From assembly GCF_004310325.1 (NCBI RefSeq), contig NZ_SIRT01000003.1, positions 186,001-250,000 of the forward strand: a stretch of DNA of 64,000 bases, given 5' to 3'. A model generated the notes under the pieces. The model saw only the letters and a program-made list of their open reading frames with translations, made no database searches and had not been told where the DNA came from. Position numbers and translations under genes: made by a program. Positions within the stretch are counted from its first letter, which is position 1. Every line of letters starts with the position of its first letter. The DNA is from Hyunsoonleella flava. Lineage in GTDB: Bacteria > Bacteroidota > Bacteroidia > Flavobacteriales > Flavobacteriaceae. Positions 52,911-61,985 of this stretch are shown here, piece after piece.

Positions 52911-55169
52911 TTATTTATGTCTTTTTTTCTTATCAATTTGTTTATGATAATGCATCTGCTTATCAAAACGTTGCATCAATTTATCTATTAATTTATTTTT
53001 AAAATCAGGTTCAGTTTTCACCTTGTTCCAGAAAACGTCATTATCAATATCATAACCATCTTCTCTTAGATTTTTCTCGGCAAGTTCGAATCCGTAATCA
53101 AAATCCTTACGTTCCACTTTAAAATATATTATTTCACCATGATCTGTATCCACAACATCATATTTTCGTTCATCATTTACTGCTTTAAATTCTGTATTTT
53201 CATCTGTATCATCAGATGCAATTAATGATGCTTTAATTTTATTTTGCTTTAATTCTTTAACTATACTTAAAATATCTGAGATTTGGCTTTTTAGCTGTTC
53301 TATCTGTAGTTCTTGTTTATTAACCTTAGTTTCTAAATTTTCTATTATTGGATTATTATCATTTGTATTTAAACCTACAGCAGTATTAACAACATTAAAA
53401 CCAGTAATATTATTGCTACTTTCCCAAGCTATACCAACAATTTTCTTTACATCTTTAGTGGTTATTAAAGAAGGTGCAATTGCTACACCAATGCCATCAT
53501 TTTTCCCACTAGGTATTATATAATCCCCAATATTAACTTTACCGAAAACTTTTACAGGAACTTGTCCCATAAATGCTACTTTTTCATAATTACTTTCATA
53601 ATTTTTTACAGGCATATTTCCTAAAACTATGGGTTTTAAAGAGATAACCATCATTCGCTCTGAATCTGCTGTATTTTTTGATATTTTGCCACCTTTTACT
53701 CCAACTATATCGCCAAACGTCATTTTTTCATTTGAGTTAGCTCTTTGTAAATATTCTGCATAATCTCCCGCTCCAGATGCATAAGTAACACCTTGATACC
53801 TGATTTTATTATTATCATATAAATTTTTGTAGTCATTTGCTTTTCCAACTGCAATACTTGATGTAACAATTTTCCCAGCCTCTACTACTACAACTGCTGC
53901 AGCGTATGCCACAACACCCCAACCAGGACTTGTTACACAAGCACCAAGACCAGCGCATGGTCTAACATCTGCAAGAGCGGCTCCTAAATCCCAACCAGCT
54001 TTTGCACCATCCAAAACAGCAAAAGAATAATCTACCCAAGCATCATAAATATCATATTCTAAAGAACCTTGGTCAAATATATAATCTGCATTATTAGCAA
54101 ATTCTCCGTCAATCTCACCCTCAATTCTACCCTTCATTGTATTACTATTATCCCAAAAAGACACGAAATTATTTCCGTTCCTGCTATATTGATTGACTTT
54201 TATAGCTATACCTTGTGAACTCCCTTCTACTAGTACTGGGTAATTTGCTATATTAAGTCCAGGATCAACACCATCTACTTGCTGTTTTTGGTCTGCAAAA
54301 TCATCTTCATCATCTATAGTTTCTCTATATGCAATAGCATCTGTATGCACATTAGAAAACAATCTTATTTGTGAATCTGAATCAACCTCTACACTTCCTT
54401 TTAACAAGGTAGACTCATTGATGGTTAAATCATCAGCAACCAAACCAGTAAAGGTGGATTCTCCTACAACAGTTAAAGAGCCATTTAAAGTTGTTGGTGC
54501 ATTTGGGTCGCCATCTGGTGGCCCTATCAAAGGGTCTCCAACATTTAAAGCTCCTGATAAATTAGATGCGCTTTGTCCTGTAACATTAAACGTATTGTTT
54601 AAGTTGGTTTCACCATCCACATTTAAATCTCCGGTTAAATTTGCAGGATTTCCATCTGCTATATTAAGCGTGCTATTTATAGTAGTTGGTCCGTTAACTG
54701 TTAATTCTCTATTTAAAAACGTATCATCATCAACCTCTAAAGTACCGGTAGCCGTTATATCTCTGTGAGCTACATAAGGCACGTAAGTTAATTTTTCAAC
54801 ACTCATATCCACAAAACCATCACCGTTATTAAAGTCTACTTCAACTTTTAAGGATTTTGGGTCTCCATTCCAATCAATCTTCTCAAAGTCATCATGATTT
54901 TCTGCACCAATAATTAAGTTTATTCTACCAAATTCATCTGTGGTTGTATTTTGTATTTCTGTAAACTCTACTACACCACTACCTGGAGCTATAATCGAGA
55001 ATTTAATAGCAATATCTGTAGTAGGCAGGTAGTTGTCTGGAGAATCTACTCCTGGTAATTCTAGAGCATCAGGTCCAATAATAACCGCTTGATACGTTAT
55101 ACCATCAGTTTGTGCAAAGACTCCTGTAGCAATAAATAAAAATAAAATTAGGGTAATTATGCGTTTCAT
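52911..55169 (-). CDS. Exported fibre-like protein with peptidase-G2-like domain and coiled coil
   Basis: 752 residues with a signal peptide (cleaved after VFAQ). The N-terminal beta domain (GITYQAVIIGPDALELPGVDSP) is common in flavobacterial surface proteins. A repetitive beta stretch follows (about 145-275: TVNGPTTINSTLNI, NLTGDLNVDGETNLNNT). At about 465-600 there is a segment resembling the peptidase G2 autoproteolytic domain of phage tail fibres (GDYAEYLQRANSNEKMTFGD, then VISLKPIVLGNMP, VKVFGKVNIGDYI). A coiled coil (about 610-645) and a charged tail finish it. No sorting domain is seen. It is probably a surface fibre made together with the LRR protein. Confidence 0.8.
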   Translation of the reverse strand: MKRIITLILFLFIATGVFAQTDGITYQAVIIGPDALELPGVDSPDNYLPTTDIAIKFSIIAPGSGVVEFTEIQNTTTDEFGRINLIIGAENHDDFEKIDWNGDPKSLKVEVDFNNGDGFVDMSVEKLTYVPYVAHRDITATGTLEVDDDTFLNRELTVNGPTTINSTLNIADGNPANLTGDLNVDGETNLNNTFNVTGQSASNLSGALNVGDPLIGPPDGDPNAPTTLNGSLTVVGESTFTGLVADDLTINESTLLKGSVEVDSDSQIRLFSNVHTDAIAYRETIDDEDDFADQKQQVDGVDPGLNIANYPVLVEGSSQGIAIKVNQYSRNGNNFVSFWDNSNTMKGRIEGEIDGEFANNADYIFDQGSLEYDIYDAWVDYSFAVLDGAKAGWDLGAALADVRPCAGLGACVTSPGWGVVAYAAAVVVVEAGKIVTSSIAVGKANDYKNLYDNNKIRYQGVTYASGAGDYAEYLQRANSNEKMTFGDIVGVKGGKISKNTADSERMMVISLKPIVLGNMPVKNYESNYEKVAFMGQVPVKVFGKVNIGDYIIPSGKNDGIGVAIAPSLITTKDVKKIVGIAWESSNNITGFNVVNTAVGLNTNDNNPIIENLETKVNKQELQIEQLKSQISDILSIVKELKQNKIKASLIASDDTDENTEFKAVNDERKYDVVDTDHGEIIYFKVERKDFDYGFELAEKNLREDGYDIDNDVFWNKVKTEPDFKNKLIDKLMQRFDKQMHYHKQIDKKKRHK

Positions 55170-55192
55170 AACAGTTGGGTTTTAAATTGGTA

Positions 55193-55726
55193 CTATATTT
55201 TTATGAGTTTTGAATTGAATAATTTTCCGTTTGAAATAGCTTTCAATGTATATGACCCCGAAGACAAGTTTTCGAGATTTATTTGTATTTTTCTTGAAGG
55301 TGAAAAACTCTTAGAATAGACTAGTTTTCCTAAAACATTATATACTTCAATGTTGATATCTTTAGAAATACTTTCGTTAAATGAAATTTGAATGTTGTAA
55401 TCAAAAGGATTTGGATACACTATGGCCCTCAAACTACTGTAGGTGCTTTTAGTAACTTTAATACGTTCGTGCGGTTGCTGAAACCCTTGTCTCAAATAAT
55501 AGCCATTATTTATTGACGTCCCTATAACACTTGATTGACCAATACTTTGGCTTACAACATACGTTCCTTTTGAGGTTTGAAATGTCTTACTAGAACCTCC
55601 AACTCCAACATTGGAGCGTATTATTTTGTACACTTTATCTTTTGTTCCGGATTGTCCATGTAATGCAGGCACTATCCAAATCATTAAAAATAAAAGCGCA
55701 GTATTTTTTATCAATTTTCTTTTCAT
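55193..55726 (-). CDS. Small T9SS-sorted surface protein
   Basis: 177 residues: signal peptide (to about 24, LHGQ), a short domain with the phrase VVSQSIGQSSVIGT...GYYLRQGFQQP often seen before sorting domains in flavobacteria, and a C-terminal T9SS type A sorting domain (IVYPNPFDYNIQISF to the end). Its mature part is short, suggesting an accessory role for the larger neighbours. A palindrome and a TGTCCA-type motif precede it, and the G2-like gene follows 23 bases downstream. Confidence 0.85.
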   Translation of the reverse strand: MKRKLIKNTALLFLMIWIVPALHGQSGTKDKVYKIIRSNVGVGGSSKTFQTSKGTYVVSQSIGQSSVIGTSINNGYYLRQGFQQPHERIKVTKSTYSSLRAIVYPNPFDYNIQISFNESISKDINIEVYNVLGKLVYSKSFSPSRKIQINLENLSSGSYTLKAISNGKLFNSKLIKI

Positions 55727-55752
55727 ATTTATAACTGGTGTTACTTTTATGA

Positions 55753-55807
55753 TACTCTAAACTAGAGTAACTAATCCATATATGCTAGTGTGTCCATTGT
55801 TTGTCTA
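55753..55807 (-). promoter_or_regulatory. Palindrome and TGTCCA motif before the T9SS gene
   Basis: TACTCTA-AAC-TAGAGTA (55753-55769) is a perfect 17-base inverted repeat lying 27-43 bases upstream of the start at 55726. TGTCCATTGTTTGTCTA at 55791-55807 agrees at 13 of 17 bases with 56680-56696. Both may be operators of the surface operon. Confidence 0.4.
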
Positions 55808-55809
55808 CC

Positions 55810-56454
55810 TTAAAAATCGCAATAACATGTTGGTAAATTAATTATAAATCCTATTCCAAATTGGTGTGCATTCAACTTTAGTTTTTCAGCGCTAATCCCA
55901 CTATTTATCAATATTGAGCTTCCATAATTATAGCCAGCAACAATTGCCGTACCACTAGAAATAGGATATTGCATGCTTATTCCCGCCCTAAGAAATAAAA
56001 TATTGTTGTTGAACTCTGGTTCCCCCACTAAATTGAAGACATCATTATTAATAGTTTGAGTACCTCTTACCAAAAACTCATAACCCACTGAACCGTTTGC
56101 AAAAAACCTAAAGTCGTTATATTGAAATACTTTTATATCCGTTCCGCCTTTAATTCCTAAATAGCTTACATCCCATTCAAAGTAATTGTCTACACTACTT
56201 TCACTTCCAATTGCACCGTAGTTATTATAAGTTAATCCCCCTCTTAAAAATATAGTTTCCGCCTTATTAAGCGTGTGCCGATATCCCATCCCAAAATATG
56301 ATTTTGATTGAGACAGAAGATTATTTAAGCGCTGTCCTCGGGAATTCTCATAATCGAATGAAGAAATAGTAGAACCATACTCCATATATAATTGTTGACT
56401 ATTACAGTGCAACCCAAAGCAAACTAGAATTAAAAAAAGTAGTGACTTTTTCAT
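55810..56454 (-). CDS. Outer-membrane beta-barrel-like protein, first gene of the surface operon
   Basis: 214 residues with a signal peptide (LVCFGLHCNSQ, cleaved near 19). The mature sequence alternates hydrophobic and polar residues with aromatic girdles (FRFFANGSVGYEF, LFLRAGISMQYPI, AIVAGYNYGSSIL, HQFGIGFIINLP), as in small eight-stranded outer-membrane barrels resembling T9SS-associated PorP/PorT-like or OmpA-like barrels. I cannot name a family. It ends in TCYCDF. Its position ahead of T9SS-secreted proteins suggests a membrane anchor or assembly role. Confidence 0.7.
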   Translation of the reverse strand: MKKSLLFLILVCFGLHCNSQQLYMEYGSTISSFDYENSRGQRLNNLLSQSKSYFGMGYRHTLNKAETIFLRGGLTYNNYGAIGSESSVDNYFEWDVSYLGIKGGTDIKVFQYNDFRFFANGSVGYEFLVRGTQTINNDVFNLVGEPEFNNNILFLRAGISMQYPISSGTAIVAGYNYGSSILINSGISAEKLKLNAHQFGIGFIINLPTCYCDF

Positions 56455-57056
56455 ATTGAGACTATTAAAAGGTGCTTGATTGAAAACTGGTCTTAGAAAT
56501 TTGAAGATATAGATGTTCTAAATGTCCTGTCCTTTCTAATAACAATCTAGACAGAAAGAAAAAAAAGCAATACAGTAAAAACTTTATAAACGTAATGATA
56601 TTAAAGGTTAGCATATATATTTAAGTTAGATTACTCCAAGGTATACATATAGACAGGATAAAAAAAATAAAACCGCTTATGTCCACCTTTTGTCCATTCA
56701 AAAACATGCAATTCACATATGAACTTGGTTATTGTTGAGAAAAAAAAGTGATGACAAGATCATTTCAAATCCTGAAAAAATTCAAGATTCTCAAACTTTA
56801 GCACAAGTCACTGTGGGAGACATTTTTATTGAGAATTAAGGGTATTAAACACAAACCACCTTTACTAAACCCTGCTATTAAATGTATCAGAATTGCCAAA
56901 AAGAGAAATAAACGTAATCCTATCAGTCATGAAAATAATTACTGATGAAGATTTCGAATATTTAAAAGTTAATTTTTGTGTTAAAAGCCATTGATTTGTA
57001 AACCTTTAGTATATTTTTTTATACATTAACATAAATAAAATTTAACACATCAAATT
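56455..57056. other. 602-base gap between divergent surface-protein genes
   Basis: Control region for the leftward surface operon and the rightward CarboxypepD-like gene. It holds a TGTCCACCTTTTGTCCA motif (56680-56696) related to the one at 55791-55807. A startless 29-codon frame lies at 56750-56839 (reads DKIISNPEKIQDSQTLAQVT...) and a 21-codon ATG frame at 56929-56994; neither can be supported as a gene. AT-rich DNA close to 57000-57040 probably includes the promoter of the next gene. Confidence 0.5.
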
Positions 57057-58334
57057 ATGAAAAAGACGACCTCAATAAAATTAGGTTTAGTGTGTATGTT
57101 GTTGTGCTCTTTTTTTATGATACAAGCACAAGACACTCAAGCCATTAAAGAAATTAGCGGTACAGTACTTGATCAAGGTACTCGTGATGCATTGATTTTT
57201 ACGGATATAGTTGTTGATGGTACTAATATTAGTACAGTTACCAATTCGGATGGAGAATTCCTATTAAAAATTCCTTATAAATATCTAGGTGAAAAATTAG
57301 TAATCACGCATCTCGGCTACGAAAGAAAACTTTTAAATATTGTAGACTTAGGTACTGATGAAAAAATTTATCTTAAGCCAAGTGTCACAGAGCTCACTCC
57401 GGTAAGTATCGCAGCTAATCCTTACGATGCAAGAACACTTGTAATGAAAACCTTGGCAAATAAAAGCACCGCTTACAATAATAAAAATGCATTAATGACA
57501 GCTTTTTACAGAGAAACTATCAAGAAGCGGCGTCGTAATGCCTCACTTTCAGAAGCTGTTGTAAAAATCCATAAACAACCTTATAGTAGCCTTAGAAATG
57601 ATCACATAGAGCTTATAAAGTCTAGGAAAAACACTAATTACTCTAGATTAGACACACTAGCTTTAAAATTACAAGGGGGGCCTTTTAGTAATATATATAC
57701 TGATTTGGTTAAATACCCCGAATATATTTTTACTGAAGAAGATATAGATCTTTATAATTTTAATTATGAAACATCAACTAATATTAATAAAAATTTGGTG
57801 TATGTTGTAAATTTCAAACAAAAGCCAAGTGTTAAAACGCCGATGTATTATGGTAAGCTTTACATTGATGCTAATACGCTAGCACTAACAAGTGCCAAAT
57901 ACAGTTTAAACGTTGAAAATAAAGAGCTATCTAGCCGTATGTTTGTTAGAAAAAAGCCCAGAAAAGTTGACGTTTACCCCACTGAAGCTACTTATAAGGT
58001 AAAATATAGAACCCAAAACGGTAAGTGGCATTACGCATATAGTAATATTGGATTGACATTTAAAGTGAATTGGAAAGGTAAATTATTTAATAGTATTTAT
58101 ACGTTGAATAGTGAAATGGCCATAACTGATTGGGAAATTCCTGAAACTAAGATTGCGAAATCACGCGAAAAAATGTTAAGACCATCTACCATTTTAACAG
58201 AACAAACCTCTGGTTTTTCCGATCCAGAATTTTGGGGCGCTTATAATATTATAGAGCCCGAAAAACCGATAGAAAATGCCATTAAAAAAATCAAGAAGCA
58301 ACTTGATAAGCAAAATAAAAAAGAAGAATCTTAG
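57057..58334 (+). CDS. Exported CarboxypepD_reg-like domain protein
   Basis: 425 residues with a signal peptide (cleaved near IQAQ, residue 24). Residues about 30-110 form a carboxypeptidase-regulatory-like beta-sandwich (ISGTVLDQGTRDALIFTDIVVDGTNISTVTNSDGEFLLKIP). The rest is a conserved but uncharacterised region (TAFYRETIKKRRRNASLSEAVVKIHKQ; LYIDANTLALTSAKYSL). Proteins of this layout are frequent in Bacteroidota and are thought to act at the outer membrane. Monocistronic, with a strong terminator shared with rimO. Confidence 0.85.
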   Translation: MKKTTSIKLGLVCMLLCSFFMIQAQDTQAIKEISGTVLDQGTRDALIFTDIVVDGTNISTVTNSDGEFLLKIPYKYLGEKLVITHLGYERKLLNIVDLGTDEKIYLKPSVTELTPVSIAANPYDARTLVMKTLANKSTAYNNKNALMTAFYRETIKKRRRNASLSEAVVKIHKQPYSSLRNDHIELIKSRKNTNYSRLDTLALKLQGGPFSNIYTDLVKYPEYIFTEEDIDLYNFNYETSTNINKNLVYVVNFKQKPSVKTPMYYGKLYIDANTLALTSAKYSLNVENKELSSRMFVRKKPRKVDVYPTEATYKVKYRTQNGKWHYAYSNIGLTFKVNWKGKLFNSIYTLNSEMAITDWEIPETKIAKSREKMLRPSTILTEQTSGFSDPEFWGAYNIIEPEKPIENAIKKIKKQLDKQNKKEES

Positions 58335-58354
58335 AATATGGATTTCTTAAGACG

Positions 58355-58390
58355 AAAAACCGATAGAGCACTAAGCTATATCGGTTTTTT
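58355..58390. terminator. Bidirectional terminator between convergent genes
   Basis: AAAAACCGATA (58355-58365) pairs with TATCGGTTTTT (58379-58389), and an inner AGC/GCT pair shortens the loop. It has a T-run on the plus strand and the A-run gives one on the minus strand. It lies directly against the rimO stop codon (58390-58392). Confidence 0.85.
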
Positions 58391-59694
58391 TATGTTACAA
58401 CTTCTCCATATAAATCAAAATCCTCTGCTTCTAAGATTTTTACAGTAGTAAATTCACCCGTTTTCAAATAGGTATTCGTAGCATCAACCAATACTTCATT
58501 ATCAACATCAGGAGAGTCAAACTCCGTTCTTCCAACAAAATAGTTGCCTTCTTTTCTGTCAATAACTACCTTAAACTCCTGCCCTATTTTTTGCTGATTA
58601 AGCTCCCACGAAATTTGGGATTGAATTTCCATAATTTCATTAGCTCTATCTATCTTCACATCTTCTGGAACGTCATCTTCTAAATTATAAGCATGGGTGT
58701 TTTCTTCGTGGGAATATGTAAAACAGCCTAAACGCTCAAAGCGCATATCTTTTACCCATTGTTTCAATATCTCAAAATCTTGTTCGGTTTCTCCGGGGTA
58801 ACCTACTATTAAAGTGGTTCTAATGGTCATTTCAGGGACTTTAGACCTAAATTCTTCCAGTAGTTTAGTGGTTTTTTCTTTTGTTGTACCGCGACGCATA
58901 CTTTTTAAAATCGTATCTGAAATATGCTGCAATGGAATGTCCAAATAATTGCAAATTTTCGACTCACGATTCATCACATCCAAAACATCCATCGGGAAAC
59001 CTGTAGGGAACGCATAGTGCAAACGAATCCACTCGATACCTTCAACTTTAACTAAAGCCTCCAGTAATTCTGCTAGGTTTCGCTTTTTATATAAATCAAG
59101 CCCGTAATACGTTAAATCTTGCGCAATCAAAATCAATTCCTTAACACCGTTAGCTGCTAGCTTTTCTGCTTCAAGTACCAAATCTTCTATAGGGGTGCTT
59201 TTATGCTTTCCACGCATTAACGGGATAGCACAAAATGAGCAAGGTCTATCGCAACCTTCAGCAATTTTTAGGTATGCGTAATTTTTAGGCGTGGTTGTCA
59301 AGCGCTCACCAATCAACTCGTGCTTATAATCTGCACCAAGTGCTTTTAACAAACCAGGTAATTCTGTTGTACCGAAATATTGATCTACATTAGGTATTTC
59401 CTTTTGTAAATCTGGTTTATAACGCTCACTTAAACAGCCTGTTACAAACACCTTGTCCACATCACCAGCTTCCTTCTTTTGTATAAACTCCAAAATGGTG
59501 TTTACACTTTCTTCCTTGGCATTATTAATGAAACCACAGGTGTTTATAACTACAATATTTCCCTCTTCCTCATGTACAACATCTTTACCACTGGCTTTAA
59601 GTTGCCCCATAAGCACCTCACTATCATAAACGTTTTTACTACAACCTAGTGTAATAACATTTATTCTATTTTTTTTAAGTGATTTTGTACGCAT
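58390..59694 (-). CDS. rimO: Ribosomal protein S12 methylthiotransferase RimO
   Basis: 434 residues, full length. N-terminal UPF0004 domain with cysteines in TLGCSKN, NTCGF and TGCLSERY. The radical-SAM cluster is CDRPCSFCAIP, followed by the MRGKHKS signature that distinguishes RimO from MiaB, and a C-terminal TRAM domain. It methylthiolates an aspartate of ribosomal protein S12. A -7 element TATCTTTG lies at 59722-59715. Confidence 0.96.
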   Translation of the reverse strand: MRTKSLKKNRINVITLGCSKNVYDSEVLMGQLKASGKDVVHEEEGNIVVINTCGFINNAKEESVNTILEFIQKKEAGDVDKVFVTGCLSERYKPDLQKEIPNVDQYFGTTELPGLLKALGADYKHELIGERLTTTPKNYAYLKIAEGCDRPCSFCAIPLMRGKHKSTPIEDLVLEAEKLAANGVKELILIAQDLTYYGLDLYKKRNLAELLEALVKVEGIEWIRLHYAFPTGFPMDVLDVMNRESKICNYLDIPLQHISDTILKSMRRGTTKEKTTKLLEEFRSKVPEMTIRTTLIVGYPGETEQDFEILKQWVKDMRFERLGCFTYSHEENTHAYNLEDDVPEDVKIDRANEIMEIQSQISWELNQQKIGQEFKVVIDRKEGNYFVGRTEFDSPDVDNEVLVDATNTYLKTGEFTTVKILEAEDFDLYGEVVT

Positions 59695-59714
59695 ATCAAT
59701 TGTAAATCAGGGCG

Positions 59715-59750
59715 CAAAGATACAACTTAATTAAACCTTTTATATATTTG
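59715..59750. promoter_or_regulatory. Divergent promoters of rimO and the serine hydrolase gene
   Basis: Two perfect TAnnTTTG elements face away from each other. On the minus strand TATCTTTG (59722 down to 59715) serves rimO, with a start near 59711. On the plus strand TATATTTG (59743-59750) serves the serine hydrolase, with a start near 59754, 24 bases before its ATG. Confidence 0.65.
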
Positions 59751-59777
59751 ATTGTCCTAAATTGAAAGCCTACGACT

Positions 59778-60851
59778 ATGAAAACAAAGATTTTTTTGTT
59801 GCTTTTGTTCCTCTCAATCGCTTTTGGTTGTTCTTCAAACGACACCAATGGAGATATCCAACAGCCCGATGAAAGTGTATATTTTCCACCTATTAACTCT
59901 GATACTTGGGAAACTAAATCTATTGATGATTTAAGTTGGAACCAGGATGCACTGGTTAATTTATTGGACTTCCTCGACGAGAAAAACACAAAAAGCTTTA
60001 TAATACTTCATGACGGAAAGATTGTTTTAGAGGAATATATGAACGGTCATGACGCATCAAAACCCTGGTATTGGGCAAGTGCGGGTAAAACATTAACTAC
60101 AGCAATTTCTGGTATTGCCCAAGATGAAGGCATTATAGATTTGAATGCTAAAGTTTCAAATTATTTGGGCGAAGGCTGGACAAGTGCACTTTTGGAAAAA
60201 GAAAATCTCATTACATGTAAACATTTGTTATCTATGAATTCTGGTTTGGATGATAGCCTTGGAGATAATGTTTCAAAAGAGAACTTACAATACAAAGCTG
60301 ATGCAGGAACACGTTGGGCATATCACAATGTTTACAAAAAAATGCAAGATGTTGTAGCCTTAGCTAGTGGTAGCAATTGGAATACTTATTTTACTAGTAA
60401 ACTAAAGAATAAGATTGGTATGACGGGTAATTGGATTCAAAATTCAGATTTTAACGTGTATTGGAGTAATACGAGAAGTATGGCAAGATTTGGTTTATTG
60501 ATTTATGCAAAGGGCAAATGGAATAATTCTCAAATAGTACCTGAATCTTTTTTGAGCGAAGCTACAAACACATCACAAGACATTAATAAGTCCTATGGAT
60601 ATCTATGGTGGCTCAATGGAAAAGCTAGTTATCATTTACCTGCTACCCAGCTAGAGTTTAATGGCGAATTAATTCCAAATGCTCCTGATGACACCTTTGC
60701 TGCTCTAGGAAAAAACGATCAAAAAATTTACGTTGTACCAAGTAAAAAACTGGTTATCATTAGAATGGGTAATAAGGCCAACAACGATGCCTTAGCACTC
60801 TCTAGTTTTGATAATGATTTATGGGAAAAAATCAACTTATTAATTAATTGA
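59778..60851 (+). CDS. Serine hydrolase (class C beta-lactamase fold) lipoprotein
   Basis: 357 residues with a lipoprotein signal (SIAFGC, C18 with spacer). Penicillin-binding/beta-lactamase-type motifs are visible: nucleophile S101-A-G-K104 (SxxK) and Y182-H-N184 (YxN). The third KTG-type motif is not obvious; GKNDQKIYVVPSKKLVIIRMG lies in its place. It is probably an esterase or peptidase of the periplasm rather than a true beta-lactamase. It is the first of two tandem paralogues; the second follows after 78 bases. Confidence 0.87.
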   Translation: MKTKIFLLLLFLSIAFGCSSNDTNGDIQQPDESVYFPPINSDTWETKSIDDLSWNQDALVNLLDFLDEKNTKSFIILHDGKIVLEEYMNGHDASKPWYWASAGKTLTTAISGIAQDEGIIDLNAKVSNYLGEGWTSALLEKENLITCKHLLSMNSGLDDSLGDNVSKENLQYKADAGTRWAYHNVYKKMQDVVALASGSNWNTYFTSKLKNKIGMTGNWIQNSDFNVYWSNTRSMARFGLLIYAKGKWNNSQIVPESFLSEATNTSQDINKSYGYLWWLNGKASYHLPATQLEFNGELIPNAPDDTFAALGKNDQKIYVVPSKKLVIIRMGNKANNDALALSSFDNDLWEKINLLIN

Positions 60852-60929
60852 TATTAATAGATTGTAATTTAGCAAACAACAACCTGGGTGAGATACCTTA
60901 ATTACATTTATAGAAGCATAGCGTTTAAC

Positions 60930-61985
60930 ATGAAAGCAATTATATTTCTAATCTTTAATCTTAGTATTTGGGTTAATATAATAGCTCAAAATAACGATTT
61001 ATACTTTCCTCCAGTAAATTCAGATAATTGGGAAACTGTAAATATTGATGACACACAATGGAATGGTAAAGCTTTACAACCTTTGTTAGAATATATTAAA
61101 AATAAAGGTACAAAAGCATTTATTATACTAAAAGATGGTAAAATTGTTACTGAATGGTATGGTGATAATGTAACAAAAAACACTAATTTACCTTGGTATT
61201 CTGCTGGTAAAACATTGGTTGCTTTTACTGCGGGAATTGCACAACAAGAGGGGTTTCTTAATATTAACACCCCTTCAAACGACTATCTTGGTTCTGGTTG
61301 GTCTAGTTTAACAAAGCGGCAAGAAGATAGCATAACTGTTAAGCATCATTTAACCATGACTACAGGATTAGATTTTGAGGTGTTTAACAAAAACTGCACC
61401 TTATCCAGATGTTTACATTATAAAAATAAAGCTGGTTCTTTCTGGTTTTATCACAATGCGGCATATACTAAGATACAAGCAATAATAAGTGGAGCAGTAA
61501 ACCAAAGTTTTATCAGTTATTTTAATAAGAAGTTACAGGATAGAATAGGCATGACTGGAGAATGGAAAGGCATTGGATACGCTAAACCATATTACAGTAA
61601 TGCCAGAACGATGGCGAGATTCGGTCTACTGAATCTAAATAAAGGTATTTGGCAAGATACTCCAATTTTACAGGATACGATGTTTTTCCAAGAAATGACA
61701 AACACCTCTCAAACCCTTAACAAGAGTTATGGGTATTTATGGTGGCTTAATGGTAAAAAAAGTTTTAGGCTTCCTGGATTAACTAGAGAATTTAAAGGAA
61801 AACTGATACCAAATGCCCCAGATGATCTTATTGCGGGTTTAGGTAAAAACGACCAAAAGCTTTACATCGTACCCAGCCAGAATTTAGTTATTGTTAGATT
61901 AGGTGATAGAGCAAAAAAACGGAGATTCGGTCCAAGTAATTTTGATAATGAACTTTGGGAAAAGATTAATGCATTAATTAACTAA
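60930..61985 (+). CDS. Serine hydrolase (class C beta-lactamase fold), second paralogue
   Basis: 351 residues from the ATG at 60930, which begins directly with a good signal peptide (MKAIIFLIFNLSIWVNIIAQ). The in-frame ATG at 60888 would add 14 residues before it. Motifs are S91-A-G-K94 and Y174-H-N176. It is colinear with the preceding protein (shared YFPPVNSDNWET, NKSYGYLWWLNGK, LIPNAPDD, GKNDQK), but has a cleavable signal instead of a lipobox. The two may thus act in different compartments. An inserted segment with cysteines (FNKNCTLSRC, about 147-156) is unique to this copy. Its stop overlaps that of the convergent amidase. Confidence 0.86.
   Translation: MKAIIFLIFNLSIWVNIIAQNNDLYFPPVNSDNWETVNIDDTQWNGKALQPLLEYIKNKGTKAFIILKDGKIVTEWYGDNVTKNTNLPWYSAGKTLVAFTAGIAQQEGFLNINTPSNDYLGSGWSSLTKRQEDSITVKHHLTMTTGLDFEVFNKNCTLSRCLHYKNKAGSFWFYHNAAYTKIQAIISGAVNQSFISYFNKKLQDRIGMTGEWKGIGYAKPYYSNARTMARFGLLNLNKGIWQDTPILQDTMFFQEMTNTSQTLNKSYGYLWWLNGKKSFRLPGLTREFKGKLIPNAPDDLIAGLGKNDQKLYIVPSQNLVIVRLGDRAKKRRFGPSNFDNELWEKINALIN

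Noticed and set aside
52911-55169. Peptidase-G2-like domain as evidence of a prophage
   Set aside because: No capsid, terminase, portal, integrase or lysis genes are nearby, the protein has a bacterial signal peptide, and neighbours are T9SS surface proteins.
56750-56839. A startless reading frame (DKIISNPEKIQDS...) in the 602-base gap
   Set aside because: It has no start codon and no match I recognise; it may be a gene fragment but cannot be supported.
59778-61985. Antibiotic-resistance beta-lactamases
   Set aside because: SxxK and YxN motifs fit, but the third KTG motif is not found and such hydrolases in flavobacteria are mostly esterases or peptidases; resistance cannot be claimed.
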